DNA of 64,000 bases from Roseateles aquatilis. Lineage in GTDB: Bacteria; Pseudomonadota; Gammaproteobacteria; Burkholderiales; Burkholderiaceae_C. The position numbers were made by a program, and so were the translations under genes. The notes beneath the pieces were generated by a model that was not told where the DNA came from, ran no database searches, and worked only from the letters and a program-made list of their open reading frames with translations. Shown here piece by piece: positions 15,562-24,519 of the stretch; position 1 is the first letter of the stretch, and every line of letters begins with the position of its first letter. Location: the NCBI RefSeq assembly GCF_002205645.1, contig NZ_NIOF01000004.1:310001-374000 (forward strand), read 5' to 3'.

Positions 15562-16599
15562 ATGAGCTTCCAGGTCACCGTCCTGCCCGCCGGCCGCAAC
15601 TTCACCGTCGACGACGACGAAACCGTGCTGGCCGCCGCCATCCGCCAGGGCATCGGCCTGCCCTACGGTTGCAAGGACGGCGCCTGCGGCTCCTGCAAGA
15701 GCCAGTTGATCGAGGGTCAGGTCGTGCATGGCGAGCACCAGTCCAAGGCGCTGCCGCCCGAGGACGAGGCCAAGGGCATGATCCTGACCTGCTGTGCGCG
15801 CCCACGGACCGACTGCGTCGTCGAGGCCCGCACGGTGCCCGGCGCCGGCGAGTTCCCGGTGCTCAAGCTGCCCAGCCGCGTGCTGACGCTGGACAAGCCG
15901 GCCGGCGACGTCGCGGTCGTCAAGCTGCAACTGCCGGCCAACCAGAACCTACAGTTCCGCGCCGGGCAGTATGTCGAGTTCATCCTGCGCGACGGCGCGC
16001 GCCGCAGCTACTCGATGGCCAACGCGCCGAGCCGCCTCGGCACGCCGCCGGCGATCGAGCTGCACATCCGCCACATGCCCGGCGGCAAGTTCACCGACCA
16101 CGTCTTCGGCGCGCTGAAGGAAAAAGACATCCTGCGCATGGAAGGCCCGTTCGGCAGCTTCTTCCTGCGCGAGGACAGCGACAAGCCGATCGTGCTGCTG
16201 GCCTCGGGCACCGGCTTCGCGCCGATCAAGGCGATCCTGGAGCGCATCCAGGACCAGGGCATCACCCGTCCGGTGACGCTGTACTGGGGCTGCCGCTCCA
16301 AGGCCGACCTCTATCTGCACGACTGGGCCGAGCAGGCCGCCGCCGCGATGCCCACCCTCACCTACGTGCCGGTGCTGTCCGAGCCCAAGGCCGAGGACGG
16401 CTGGACCGGCCGCACCGGCTTCGTCCACCAGGTCGTCATCGCCGACCTGCCCGACCTGTCGAGCCATCAGGTCTACGCCTGCGGCGCGCCGATCATGGTG
16501 GAGTCCGCGCAGCGCGACTTCGTGGCGCGCTGCGGCCTGCCGGCGGAGGAGTTCTATGCCGACGCGTTCACCTCCGAGCTGGACAAGCACGCGGGCTGA
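15562..16599 (+). CDS. Ferredoxin-NAD(P)H reductase-type oxidoreductase (2Fe-2S/FAD, CDP-6-deoxy-glucoseen reductase-like)
   Basis: This 345-aa electron-transfer flavoprotein has three parts. The N-terminal plant-type 2Fe-2S domain has ligands Cys37, Cys42, Cys45 and Cys77 (YGCKDGACGSC, then LTCC). The FAD-binding domain (~100-200) carries RSYSMAN. The NAD-binding domain (~205-340) carries LLASGTGFAPIKAIL and ends with EEFYADAF. This matches reductases often annotated as AscD/CDP-6-deoxy-delta-3,4-glucoseen reductase in Burkholderiales. No sugar biosynthesis genes are adjacent, so the physiological partner is unknown. ATG at 15562 begins directly before the ferredoxin fold. Confidence 0.88.
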   Translation: MSFQVTVLPAGRNFTVDDDETVLAAAIRQGIGLPYGCKDGACGSCKSQLIEGQVVHGEHQSKALPPEDEAKGMILTCCARPRTDCVVEARTVPGAGEFPVLKLPSRVLTLDKPAGDVAVVKLQLPANQNLQFRAGQYVEFILRDGARRSYSMANAPSRLGTPPAIELHIRHMPGGKFTDHVFGALKEKDILRMEGPFGSFFLREDSDKPIVLLASGTGFAPIKAILERIQDQGITRPVTLYWGCRSKADLYLHDWAEQAAAAMPTLTYVPVLSEPKAEDGWTGRTGFVHQVVIADLPDLSSHQVYACGAPIMVESAQRDFVARCGLPAEEFYADAFTSELDKHAG

Positions 16600-16750
16600 G
16601 CCCGCGTCGCAATGCGGCGGCCGGGCGCGGCACGATTCGCGCAAGTGCCGCGCGCGGGCGCCGCATGCAAGCTCCGCTTTACGCACCGCGAATCCCCCGA
16701 TCGCGGCGTGAGTTAAGCCATCGCGCCCGCCTCGTTTCATACTGCCGGCC

Positions 16751-17497
16751 ATGAAGCATTTCCCGCCGCCCTACTCCAGCGCCGCGCAGTTCGAGCAACA
16801 ACTGCAGGACCTCGGCCACACCGTCATCGCGCCCGAGAGCCTGACGCATTGGCTGCACTGCCAGGGCGCAGACCTGCGCGCGCTGCAGACCTTCTGGAAC
16901 GACCTGCCGCCGGACGCCTATCTTCGCGACGGCGGCCGTTATCGCTCCCGGCGCCACGCGAGCTTCGTCGTCGACGCGCAGGCCGACCCGGCAGTGCGCC
17001 TCGCGCCGCACCGGGCGCACTGGCAGCCGCTGGACTACAACGCGCTGCACGGCGGGCTGGAGCGCTGGTTCGAGCCGATGGCGCCGGCCGCCGTCGACCT
17101 GCCCATCTGGCCTCGACTGCTGCTGGGACTGGCCGGCGTGGCCGACCGGCTCAAGGGCGCGCGCCCCTGGTTCGTCGAGGCGCACCAGTTCCGCATCGAC
17201 ACCGCCGGCGGCATCGGCCGCCCGACGCCGGAGGGCGCGCACCGGGACGGTGTCGACCTGGTGGCGGTCTTCATGCTGTCCCGCCACGGCATCAAGGGCG
17301 GCGAATCGCGCGTCTTCGAGGCCGACGGCCCGCGCGGCCAGCGCTTCACGATGATGGAGCCCTGGACGCTGCTGCTGCTCGACGACGAGCGCGTCATCCA
17401 CGAGACCACGCCGATCCAGCCGATCGACCCGGCCCATCCCGGCCACCGCGACACGCTGGTCGTGACGCTGCGGTCGGACGCCTTCATGGGGCCCTGA
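16751..17497 (+). CDS. 2-oxoglutarate/Fe(II) dioxygenase family protein (PF10014-type)
   Basis: This 248-aa protein resembles the 2OG-Fe dioxygenase family that includes bacterial isoleucine/leucine hydroxylases. The iron-binding facial triad is suggested by HRDGVD (HxD) and the distal His in HETTPI. An Arg for 2-oxoglutarate follows in RDTLVVTLR. The N-terminal half (residues 1-110) is the family-specific cap. The next gene, 198 bp downstream, encodes a leucine dehydrogenase-like enzyme, so a free branched-chain amino acid is a reasonable guess at substrate; this is inference. Confidence 0.8.
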   Translation: MKHFPPPYSSAAQFEQQLQDLGHTVIAPESLTHWLHCQGADLRALQTFWNDLPPDAYLRDGGRYRSRRHASFVVDAQADPAVRLAPHRAHWQPLDYNALHGGLERWFEPMAPAAVDLPIWPRLLLGLAGVADRLKGARPWFVEAHQFRIDTAGGIGRPTPEGAHRDGVDLVAVFMLSRHGIKGGESRVFEADGPRGQRFTMMEPWTLLLLDDERVIHETTPIQPIDPAHPGHRDTLVVTLRSDAFMGP

Positions 17498-17694
17498 GGG
17501 TCGCCGCGCCACGCGGCGGCAGCCCGCCCCTCCTCGCCCGGGCATGCAAGGCGCGCATCGAGCGATGCCCGCGCCGCCTGAAGGCCGGGCGCGGCTGCGC
17601 CTACACTGACGCACCCGCGCGCCACAAGCGCAGCGGGCCCCGCCGGCGCGCCAGGCGCCGGGTCTCATCAAGCATCACAAGTGCAGGCTCGCTC

Positions 17695-18801
17695 ATGAAC
17701 GCCATCACCGACATCGCCCGCGCGCTCGCCGCCGGCGCCTCCGACTCCATCCCCTCCTCGCTCTTCGGCCTGCCCGACCAGGCCCCGCACGAACGCGTGC
17801 TGCTGGCCGCCGACCCGGTCACCGGCCTGAAGGCGATCGTGGCGGTGCACAGCACCGCGCGCGGCCCGGCCTTCGGCGGCTGCCGCTTCTGGAGCTACGA
17901 CAACGAGCTGGCCGCGCTGAACGACGCGCTGCGCCTGTCGCAGGGCATGAGCCTGAAGAACGCGCTGGCCAACCTGCCCTTCGGCGGCGGCAAGGCCGTG
18001 ATCATCAAGCCGGCCGGCGACTTCGACCGCCCCGCGCTGTTCGCCGCCTTCGGCCGCGCGGTGCAGTCGCTGGACGGCGCCTACATCACCGCCGAGGACG
18101 TCGGCACCACCACCGCCGACATGAAGGGCATGTCCGCCCACACGTCCTACGTGTCTGGCATTCCGCGTGACGGCGCCTTCGGCGGCGACCCCAGCCCCAA
18201 GACGGCCTACGGCGTGTTCGTCTCGATCGACGAGGGTGTCAAGCGCGTGCTGGGCCGCGCGTCGCTGGAAGGCGTGCGCGTGGCGCTGCAGGGCCTGGGC
18301 GCGGTGGGCTGGCATCTGGCCGAGTTCCTGCATCAGGCCGGCGCCAAGCTGGTCGTCGCCGACGTGAACGGCGAGAAGGTCGCCCGCGCGGTGACCGAGC
18401 TCGGGGCGCAAGCCGTCGGCGTGGGTGAGATCCTGGCCGCCGACGTCGACGTGGTGGCGCCCTGCGCGCTGGGCGCGACGCTGAACGCGCAATCCATCCC
18501 CGCGCTGCGGGCCCGCCTGATCGCCGGCGCCGCCAATAACCAGTTGGCGACGGCCGCCGACGGCGATGCCCTGCAGGCGCGCGGCATCACCTACCTGCCG
18601 GACTACCTGGTGAACGCCGGCGGCATCGTCAGCGTCGCCCGCGAATACCGCAACGAAGGCGAGGAAGCGGCCGTCATGGCCGAGGTCGGCCAGATCCGCG
18701 GCCGTGTCGCCGAACTGCTGGAGCGCATCAAGATCAGCGGCCAGACGCCGGCCCGCGAGGCGGACGCCTGGGCCCGCTCGCTGCTGGTGAAGCCGGTCTG
18801 A
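17695..18801 (+). CDS. Leucine dehydrogenase-like Glu/Leu/Phe/Val dehydrogenase
   Basis: This 368-aa NAD-dependent amino-acid dehydrogenase interconverts a branched-chain amino acid and its 2-oxo acid. The catalytic glycine-rich segment NLPFGGGKAVI carries the active-site Lys (residue 100), with a second conserved Lys at MSLKNA (88). A family Asp lies in TAEDVGTT. The Rossmann motif is ALQGLGAVGWHLAEFL, and the C-terminal region GAANNQLAT and LPDYLVNAGGIVSV is diagnostic of the family. Length matches LeuDH (~360 aa). ATG at 17695 starts MNAITDIARAL. A strong hairpin follows the stop. Confidence 0.9.
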   Translation: MNAITDIARALAAGASDSIPSSLFGLPDQAPHERVLLAADPVTGLKAIVAVHSTARGPAFGGCRFWSYDNELAALNDALRLSQGMSLKNALANLPFGGGKAVIIKPAGDFDRPALFAAFGRAVQSLDGAYITAEDVGTTTADMKGMSAHTSYVSGIPRDGAFGGDPSPKTAYGVFVSIDEGVKRVLGRASLEGVRVALQGLGAVGWHLAEFLHQAGAKLVVADVNGEKVARAVTELGAQAVGVGEILAADVDVVAPCALGATLNAQSIPALRARLIAGAANNQLATAADGDALQARGITYLPDYLVNAGGIVSVAREYRNEGEEAAVMAEVGQIRGRVAELLERIKISGQTPAREADAWARSLLVKPV

Positions 18802-18817
18802 TCGAGCGCTGATCCAG

Positions 18818-18846
18818 GCCCATCGCGGCGCATCGCCGCGATGGGC
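18818..18846. terminator. Strong hairpin downstream of leucine dehydrogenase
   Basis: A perfect 13-bp stem (GCCCATCGCGGCG and its complement) closes a 3-nt CAT loop, 17 bp past the stop codon. There is no T-run, so it may be a factor-assisted terminator or an mRNA-stabilising hairpin. Confidence 0.5.
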
Positions 18847-19025
18847 GTCCGCCGGCACGTCCATGAACGCGGCCTGGCCCGAATGCAGGTCCGCAAGCTC
18901 GCGGGCCGCCCCGCTTTCGACAACAGCGCGTCAATGACGCTGAAGGCGCGGCTGTCCGGCATCCATCCCTTCCTTCAACGGCCGCGCACCGGGCTGTGCG
19001 GCTCCATGATTGACGGGGTTTGACG

Positions 19026-19223
19026 ATGCACTCGATCCAGATGATGGTGGCGTACGGTCCGCGGATGAACAGACCCCTGCTGATTCAAGCCGAGTGGGAC
19101 CCCGAGGCATCCGTCGGGGTCGCCACGTCGGACGGACGCCGATTTCCGATGGACCACACGATCAAGTCGCGGTTCATGGCCAACGCCGTGCTGCGTCAGG
19201 CGGGACTCGACCAGCGCTTTTGA
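19026..19223 (+). CDS. Small hypothetical protein, possible HicB/DUF1902-like remnant
   Basis: This 65-aa reading frame has no recognised complete domain. Residues around LLIQAEWDPEASVGVATSDG resemble the start of HicB-like/DUF1902 antitoxin domains (xAxWDxEAxVWVATSDD), after which the similarity ends. Alternative starts exist at 19041 and 19065, and none has a strong ribosome binding site. It may be a decayed gene or a short real one. The HipBA pair lies nearby. Confidence 0.35.
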   Translation: MHSIQMMVAYGPRMNRPLLIQAEWDPEASVGVATSDGRRFPMDHTIKSRFMANAVLRQAGLDQRF

Positions 19224-19359
19224 TTCAAGCTCGATCGACGCCTCCGTCCGGCGCCGCCTTTAGCGCCTGCAGCCATGCGCCGAAGACGGCAGAATGCCGC
19301 CCAGCCCGATCGACGACCACGTCGGCGGAAGAGCGACAACGCAATTCAGGGAGAGACAG

Positions 19360-19608
19360 ATGATTCACGCCACACGGTGGACGGTCGGCACGGTGCTGGT
19401 CGCGGGGCTGCTCGGCGGCTGCGCCTACAACCCCGCTCGCGAGGCCGATCGGGAGCAGCAGGCCTCGATCGACCTGCAACGCGCGGGCGCCCGCCAGGCC
19501 GCACAAGCGGCGCAGGCGCGCTCCGACAACCTGAACCGCAGCGCGCGCTGCGGCGATTTCCTCGAATGCGTGTTCACCGCGCTGCTGTCGATCGAAAAGG
19601 GCAAGTGA
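19360..19608 (+). CDS. Small predicted lipoprotein
   Basis: This 82-aa protein has a type II signal peptide: basic N-terminus, hydrophobic VGTVLVAGLLGG, then the lipobox LLGGC with lipidated Cys at residue ~22. The mature part is helical and Gln/Ala/Arg-rich with two further Cys (ARCGDFLECVF). AGGGAG six bases before the ATG supports this start over an upstream in-frame ATG at 19294. Function unknown; it converges with hipA. Confidence 0.75.
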   Translation: MIHATRWTVGTVLVAGLLGGCAYNPAREADREQQASIDLQRAGARQAAQAAQARSDNLNRSARCGDFLECVFTALLSIEKGK

Positions 19609-19647
19609 CCCACGGGCGACGCGTGTCGCGCCTTGTCGCCTGGTCGG

Positions 19648-21057
19648 TCAAGCGCCCGCTGGAGCGCCGGCCGCGCGCAAGTCGGCCTCCGCGGCGGCCC
19701 ATTGCGCCTGCAGATCCGGTCGCCGCAGCCGCGCCATCGCCTGCGTCGCGTGCGGGTGATTCGCGAGCCGCGAGACCAGCAGCAACTTCTGCCGCGGCGT
19801 CAGCCCGCTCGCCAGGATGGGCGCGAGCCAGGTCTGCGCCGCCGCCGCGGCCACGTCCCTGACGACCTTCGCCGCCGACGGCGTCTGCAGGTCCAGCGCC
19901 GAGCAGAAGTCCCGCAGCCGCTCCGGCCCCAGCACCGGCGCGGCGTGCTGCTTCTGCCCGTCCCCCTCGGGCATCAGCTTCAGGGCATGGCCGCGCGCCC
20001 CGGTGTAGAGCACGGTCGAGGTGATGTCGTACGCGGGCGCCAACTCGGCCTCATGCCGGTCCCGATACAGCAGGCCGATGTTCTTGAGGTGCATGTCGGC
20101 ATTGCCCAGCAACTCGTTGACCTCGATGCGGCGGAGCAGCTCGTGCACCGCGCCCTCCCCGCACCTCGGCAGGTCCAGCAGCACGGCGGCGATCGCGAGG
20201 TAGGACTCGGCGTACTTCTGCTCCGGCGGGCAGCCGAGCACCTGCGCGAAATCCTCGAAGTGGACCTTGGTCCGGCCCTCGCGATCGAAACGGGTGACGG
20301 CCAGGAACTCGCCGCCGAACTCCTCGCCCAGGTCGTAGCGATGCGGCGCCGCCAGCGCCGACATCGGCGCGAGCACCACTTCGCAGATGCCCACGCCCGC
20401 CCGCGCGGCGAGGTCCATGCACAGCGCTTCCAGTTGCGGCATCCGGGGGTAATCCGATGACGGCAGCTTGGCGATGATGGCGGCCTCGCCTTGGCTGGTA
20501 CGGCCGACGAAACGACCGCTGCCATCCCGGTTCACCCCGATCTTGGGCTGCACGCCGGAGATGGACAGCGCGTCCTGGAACGGCTCCGCCCAGACCGTGG
20601 CCTCGAGCGCGTCCTGGTTCTGCGTGATCAGACGCTGCAGCGCGAGGCGCGGCAGGTCTTCCCACTCCGCCGTGACCGCGCCCGGCATGTTCCGTCCGCA
20701 GGCCGCGATCATCGCCATGTGGTCCAGCGGATCGATGCCGGCCTCCTCCGCCACGAAACGCCGGAAGACGCCCTCCGGCAGCAGGTTCTGGAAGAACGGC
20801 GGCAGTTGCCAATCGCCGCGACCGCCCAGCACCGCGTTGAATTCCGGGCGGGTCACGTCCAGCCAGAAGGACTGCTGCTGCTCGGGCGTGCCCGCGCGCA
20901 TCGATTCCGACAGCACGTCGGCGCGCGCCCACGGCAGGCGCGCATAGGCCTCGTCGGCGGCGAAACGAAGGATGGGCGGCAGGCCCGGCTGCTCGAACTT
21001 GAACAGGCAGCCGATGCGCTCGCCATGCAGCTTGATGACCAGCACCGGAATGTTCAT
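19648..21057 (-). CDS. hipA: HipA-family serine/threonine kinase toxin
   Basis: This 469-aa HipA-type kinase is expected to phosphorylate a translation target (GltX in E. coli) and cause growth arrest unless bound by HipB. The N-terminal HipA_N subdomain is followed by the glycine-rich autophosphorylation loop SISGVQPKIGV, the catalytic segment ELLGNADMHLKNIGLLY and the metal-binding YDITSTVLY. Length is slightly above the 440-aa E. coli protein. It is translationally coupled to the upstream antitoxin gene by a 4-bp ATGA overlap. The target in this organism is unknown. Confidence 0.9.
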   Translation of the reverse strand: MNIPVLVIKLHGERIGCLFKFEQPGLPPILRFAADEAYARLPWARADVLSESMRAGTPEQQQSFWLDVTRPEFNAVLGGRGDWQLPPFFQNLLPEGVFRRFVAEEAGIDPLDHMAMIAACGRNMPGAVTAEWEDLPRLALQRLITQNQDALEATVWAEPFQDALSISGVQPKIGVNRDGSGRFVGRTSQGEAAIIAKLPSSDYPRMPQLEALCMDLAARAGVGICEVVLAPMSALAAPHRYDLGEEFGGEFLAVTRFDREGRTKVHFEDFAQVLGCPPEQKYAESYLAIAAVLLDLPRCGEGAVHELLRRIEVNELLGNADMHLKNIGLLYRDRHEAELAPAYDITSTVLYTGARGHALKLMPEGDGQKQHAAPVLGPERLRDFCSALDLQTPSAAKVVRDVAAAAAQTWLAPILASGLTPRQKLLLVSRLANHPHATQAMARLRRPDLQAQWAAAEADLRAAGAPAGA

Positions 21058-21488
21058 CGCTCAGCCTTCCTGGTCTTGAGCGCCGCGAGCCGCCGCTGCA
21101 CCGCCGACGGCGCATGCGCCGCGACCGGTGCCGGAATCCGGGGCGACGCGGCCAGGGTCGATGCCCGCTTGGCCGGCCCGCCCGTCTTCGACGACCCATG
21201 GCCCGGCGCGGCCGGCTCCGCCACGAAACCGCCCAGGTTGTCCGGGATCACGTCGTTCAGGTCCAGCTCGGGCAGGCCGCGCCGCAGCCCGCGCGGCACC
21301 AGCGCCAGGTCCACGCCCAGGGCGTCCATCACGGCCAGCACGGTGGAAAGCTGCACGTCCTGCCCCTTCAGGAGGCGATAGAGCGCCTGCCGGCTCACGC
21401 CGGCGTGCTCGGTCAGTTGCTGCCGGGTCAGGCCGCTGGCGTCGAGCGCCACGGCCAGTCGCTGGGCGAGTTGCGAGGAGGTGGTCAT
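21054..21488 (-). CDS. hipB: HipB-like XRE-family antitoxin
   Basis: This 144-aa protein has an N-terminal XRE helix-turn-helix (QLAQRLAVALDASGLTRQQLTEHAGVSRQALYRLLKG, residues ~5-45; Q and S of the recognition helix conserved). A long Ala/Pro-rich C-terminal tail (~75-144) is unusual compared with the ~88-aa E. coli HipB and could be the toxin-binding or degradation region. It is predicted to neutralise HipA and autoregulate the operon. ATG at 21488 is preferred over a TTG two codons upstream. Operator-like repeats lie 115-212 bp upstream. Confidence 0.85.
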   Translation of the reverse strand: MTTSSQLAQRLAVALDASGLTRQQLTEHAGVSRQALYRLLKGQDVQLSTVLAVMDALGVDLALVPRGLRRGLPELDLNDVIPDNLGGFVAEPAAPGHGSSKTGGPAKRASTLAASPRIPAPVAAHAPSAVQRRLAALKTRKAER

Positions 21489-21770
21489 GCGCAAGTAAGG
21501 CGTGGATCAGGCGTGGATCAGATATCGGCCGACGCATGCGTCGAGCCCCGAGGCGATGCGCCCTTCAAACGATGGACGACACATCGCGCCAAGCCTGGCG
21601 ACGTTGCGTATACGGTCAGCTTGAACCAATTCGACCGAATACACAACACCTGTTCGTTGCGTATACGATACCAAATACACGAACGTATCGAAATCGATAC
21701 GCCCATGAACCGATCAGACGGTGAACGGCTCCAGGCGCCGTCCCACCAGGCAAGCAGCCACGTGCCCATG
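21489..21770 (-). promoter_or_regulatory. hipBA upstream region with operator-like repeats
   Basis: The direct repeat GTTGCGTATACG occurs at 21603-21614 and 21656-21667, each containing the palindrome CGTATACG. An inverted repeat GTATCGA-AA-TCGATAC lies at 21685-21700. This AT-richer patch stands out and is placed where HipB would bind, although it is farther from the gene than usual. No other gene is supported in this gap. Confidence 0.5.
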
Positions 21771-21813
21771 AAAAACACCCCATCGGCCGGATCGTTGTCC
21801 AACCGATGGGGTG
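21771..21813 (-). terminator. Intrinsic terminator of the livHMGF operon
   Basis: On the minus strand a perfect 11-bp stem (CACCCCATCGG and its complement, 21803-21813 with 21776-21786) encloses a 16-nt loop and is followed by TTTTT (21775-21771). It lies 28 bp past the livF stop. Confidence 0.85.
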
Positions 21814-21840
21814 CGGTTCAAAGGGCCTCGCGCCCGGCGC

Positions 21841-22557
21841 TCACTCGCCCAGGTAGGCCGCGCGCACCTTCGGGTCGTTCAGCAGCGTCTTGCCGTCGCC
21901 CTGCATGGTGACCACGCCCGACTCCATCACGTAGCCGCGGTTGGCCAGCTCCAGCGCGCGGCTGGCGTTCTGCTCCACCAGCAGCACCGTCACGCCCTGG
22001 CGGTGGATGTCGTTCACGACCTCGAAGATCTTGTCGACCATGATCGGCGACAAACCCATCGACGGCTCGTCCAGCAGCAGCAGCTTGGGGCGGGCCATCA
22101 GCGCGCGGCCCATGGCCAGCATCTGCTGCTCGCCGCCGGACATGGTGCCGGCGAGCTGGCTGCGGCGCTCCTTCAGCCGCGGGAACAGCCCGAAGACCTT
22201 CTCGATGTCGGCCTGGATCTCCGAATCCTTGCGGATGAAGGCGCCCATCAGCAGGTTCTCGGTGATCGTCATGCGCGTGAACGTGCCGCGACCCTCGGGG
22301 ACCATCACCAGGCCCTGCTTGGCCAGGTTCCAGGCGCCCTGGCCCTTGATCGACTTGCCGAGGAACTTCACGTCGCCGACCGCCAGCGGCTGCAGGCCGG
22401 TGATGGCCTTCAGCGTGGTGGTCTTGCCGGCGCCGTTGGCGCCGATCAGGCTCACCAGCTCGCCCTCGCGGACGTCGAAGTCCACGCCCTTGACCGCCTG
22501 GATGCCGCCGTAGGCGACCTTGAGGCCCTCGACCTGGAGGAGGATGTTGTCTGCCAT
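21841..22557 (-). CDS. livF: Branched-chain amino-acid ABC transporter ATP-binding protein LivF
   Basis: This 238-aa ATPase subunit of the high-affinity Leu/Ile/Val importer has Walker A GANGAGKTTTLK, Q-loop region VPEGRGTF, signature MSGGEQQMLAMGRAL, Walker B LLLLDEPSMGL and switch His region VEQNASRAL. These specific sequences (PEGR, EQN) are typical of LivF rather than LivG. It is the last gene of the operon, 26 bp after livG, and a terminator follows. Confidence 0.95.
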   Translation of the reverse strand: MADNILLQVEGLKVAYGGIQAVKGVDFDVREGELVSLIGANGAGKTTTLKAITGLQPLAVGDVKFLGKSIKGQGAWNLAKQGLVMVPEGRGTFTRMTITENLLMGAFIRKDSEIQADIEKVFGLFPRLKERRSQLAGTMSGGEQQMLAMGRALMARPKLLLLDEPSMGLSPIMVDKIFEVVNDIHRQGVTVLLVEQNASRALELANRGYVMESGVVTMQGDGKTLLNDPKVRAAYLGE

Positions 22558-22583
22558 CGTCTTGATTTCCTGTTCGCCGGCGT

Positions 22584-23375
<792 letters not shown>

Positions 23376-23396
23376 TCGTTCTTGCTCCTGCGGTCT

Positions 23397-24509
23397 TCAG
23401 GCCGCGTTGGCGGCGCCCTTGGCGCCGGTCGGTTGCGGCGCCGCCTTGCCGTGCTCGGGCGAGGGCCACAGGCCGCGCGGACGCAGCAGCATGATCACGA
23501 TCATGGCCAGCGCCACCAGCAGCTGACGCAGGATGGACGCGTCCAGGCGACCGTCCGTCATCTCCTGCAGCGGCCCGGCGACGTAGCGCAGCACCTCCGG
23601 CAACGCCGCCAGCAGCAACGCCCCCAGGATCACACCCGGGATGTGGCCGATGCCGCCCAGCACCACCATGGCGACGATCATGATCGACTCCTGCAGGCTG
23701 AACGACTCCGGCGACACGAAGCCCTGGAACGCGCCGAACATCGAGCCCGACACGCCGCCGAAGGTGGCGCCCATGCCGAACGCCAGCAGCTTCATGTTGC
23801 GGGTGTTGATGCCCATGGCCTTGGCGGCGATCTCATCCTCGCGGATGGCCATCCAGGCGCGACCGATGCGGGAGTTCTCCAGCCGGTAGCAGATCACCAC
23901 CGAGCCGATCACCAGCGCCAGGAACAGGTAGTAGTACATCGTCACGGACTGCACCGTGAAGCCCAGGATCTCATGCGCCTGGCTGAACTCGAAGCCCAGG
24001 AAGTGCACGCCGTCGATCTGGCCGATGCCGCGCGGGCCGTTGGTGATGTTCAGCGGATATTCCATGTTGTTCAGGAACACCCGGATGATCTCGCCGAAGC
24101 CCAGCGTCACGATGGCCAGATAGTCGCCGCGCAGCTTCAGCGTCGGCGCACCCAGCAGCACGCCGAACAGCCCCGCCACCGCCGCCGCCAGCACGATCGC
24201 CACCACCAGCGGCATGTGCAGCCCCTGCGGGAAGCTGGCCGCGATGTTCTCGAAGTTCTCCGCCAGGTGCGGGCTGTTCATCAAGGCGAAGAGATACGCC
24301 CCGACCGCGTAGAACGCGACGTACCCCAGGTCCAGCAGGCCGGCGTAACCGACCACGATGTTCAGGCCCAGCGCCAGCAGCACGTACAGCAGCGCCAGAT
24401 CGATGATGCGCACCGGCCCGTTGCCCAGTTGCTGCGCGAACAGCGGCAGCGCCACCAGCACGATGCCGGCGATCAGGAAGACGATCAGTTGGTTGAGTTT
24501 CTTCTGCAT
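23397..24509 (-). CDS. livM: Branched-chain amino-acid ABC transporter permease LivM
   Basis: This 370-aa inner-membrane permease has about ten hydrophobic segments, the family motif LALGLNIVVGYAGLLDLGYVAFYAVGAY in part, and the cytoplasmic EAA-like loop around GRAWMAIREDEIAAKAMGIN. It forms the translocation pore with LivH. Start at the internal ATG (MQKKLNQ); a GTG/ATG ten codons upstream overlaps the livH end and is less likely. It lies 10 bp after livH. Confidence 0.93.
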   Translation of the reverse strand: MQKKLNQLIVFLIAGIVLVALPLFAQQLGNGPVRIIDLALLYVLLALGLNIVVGYAGLLDLGYVAFYAVGAYLFALMNSPHLAENFENIAASFPQGLHMPLVVAIVLAAAVAGLFGVLLGAPTLKLRGDYLAIVTLGFGEIIRVFLNNMEYPLNITNGPRGIGQIDGVHFLGFEFSQAHEILGFTVQSVTMYYYLFLALVIGSVVICYRLENSRIGRAWMAIREDEIAAKAMGINTRNMKLLAFGMGATFGGVSGSMFGAFQGFVSPESFSLQESIMIVAMVVLGGIGHIPGVILGALLLAALPEVLRYVAGPLQEMTDGRLDASILRQLLVALAMIVIMLLRPRGLWPSPEHGKAAPQPTGAKGAANAA

Positions 24510-24519
24510 GTCGGGCTCC

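Noticed and set aside
18841-19023. 60-codon frame starting in the hairpin after leucine dehydrogenase
   Set aside because: No ribosome binding site, no domain, and the start lies inside the hairpin arm.
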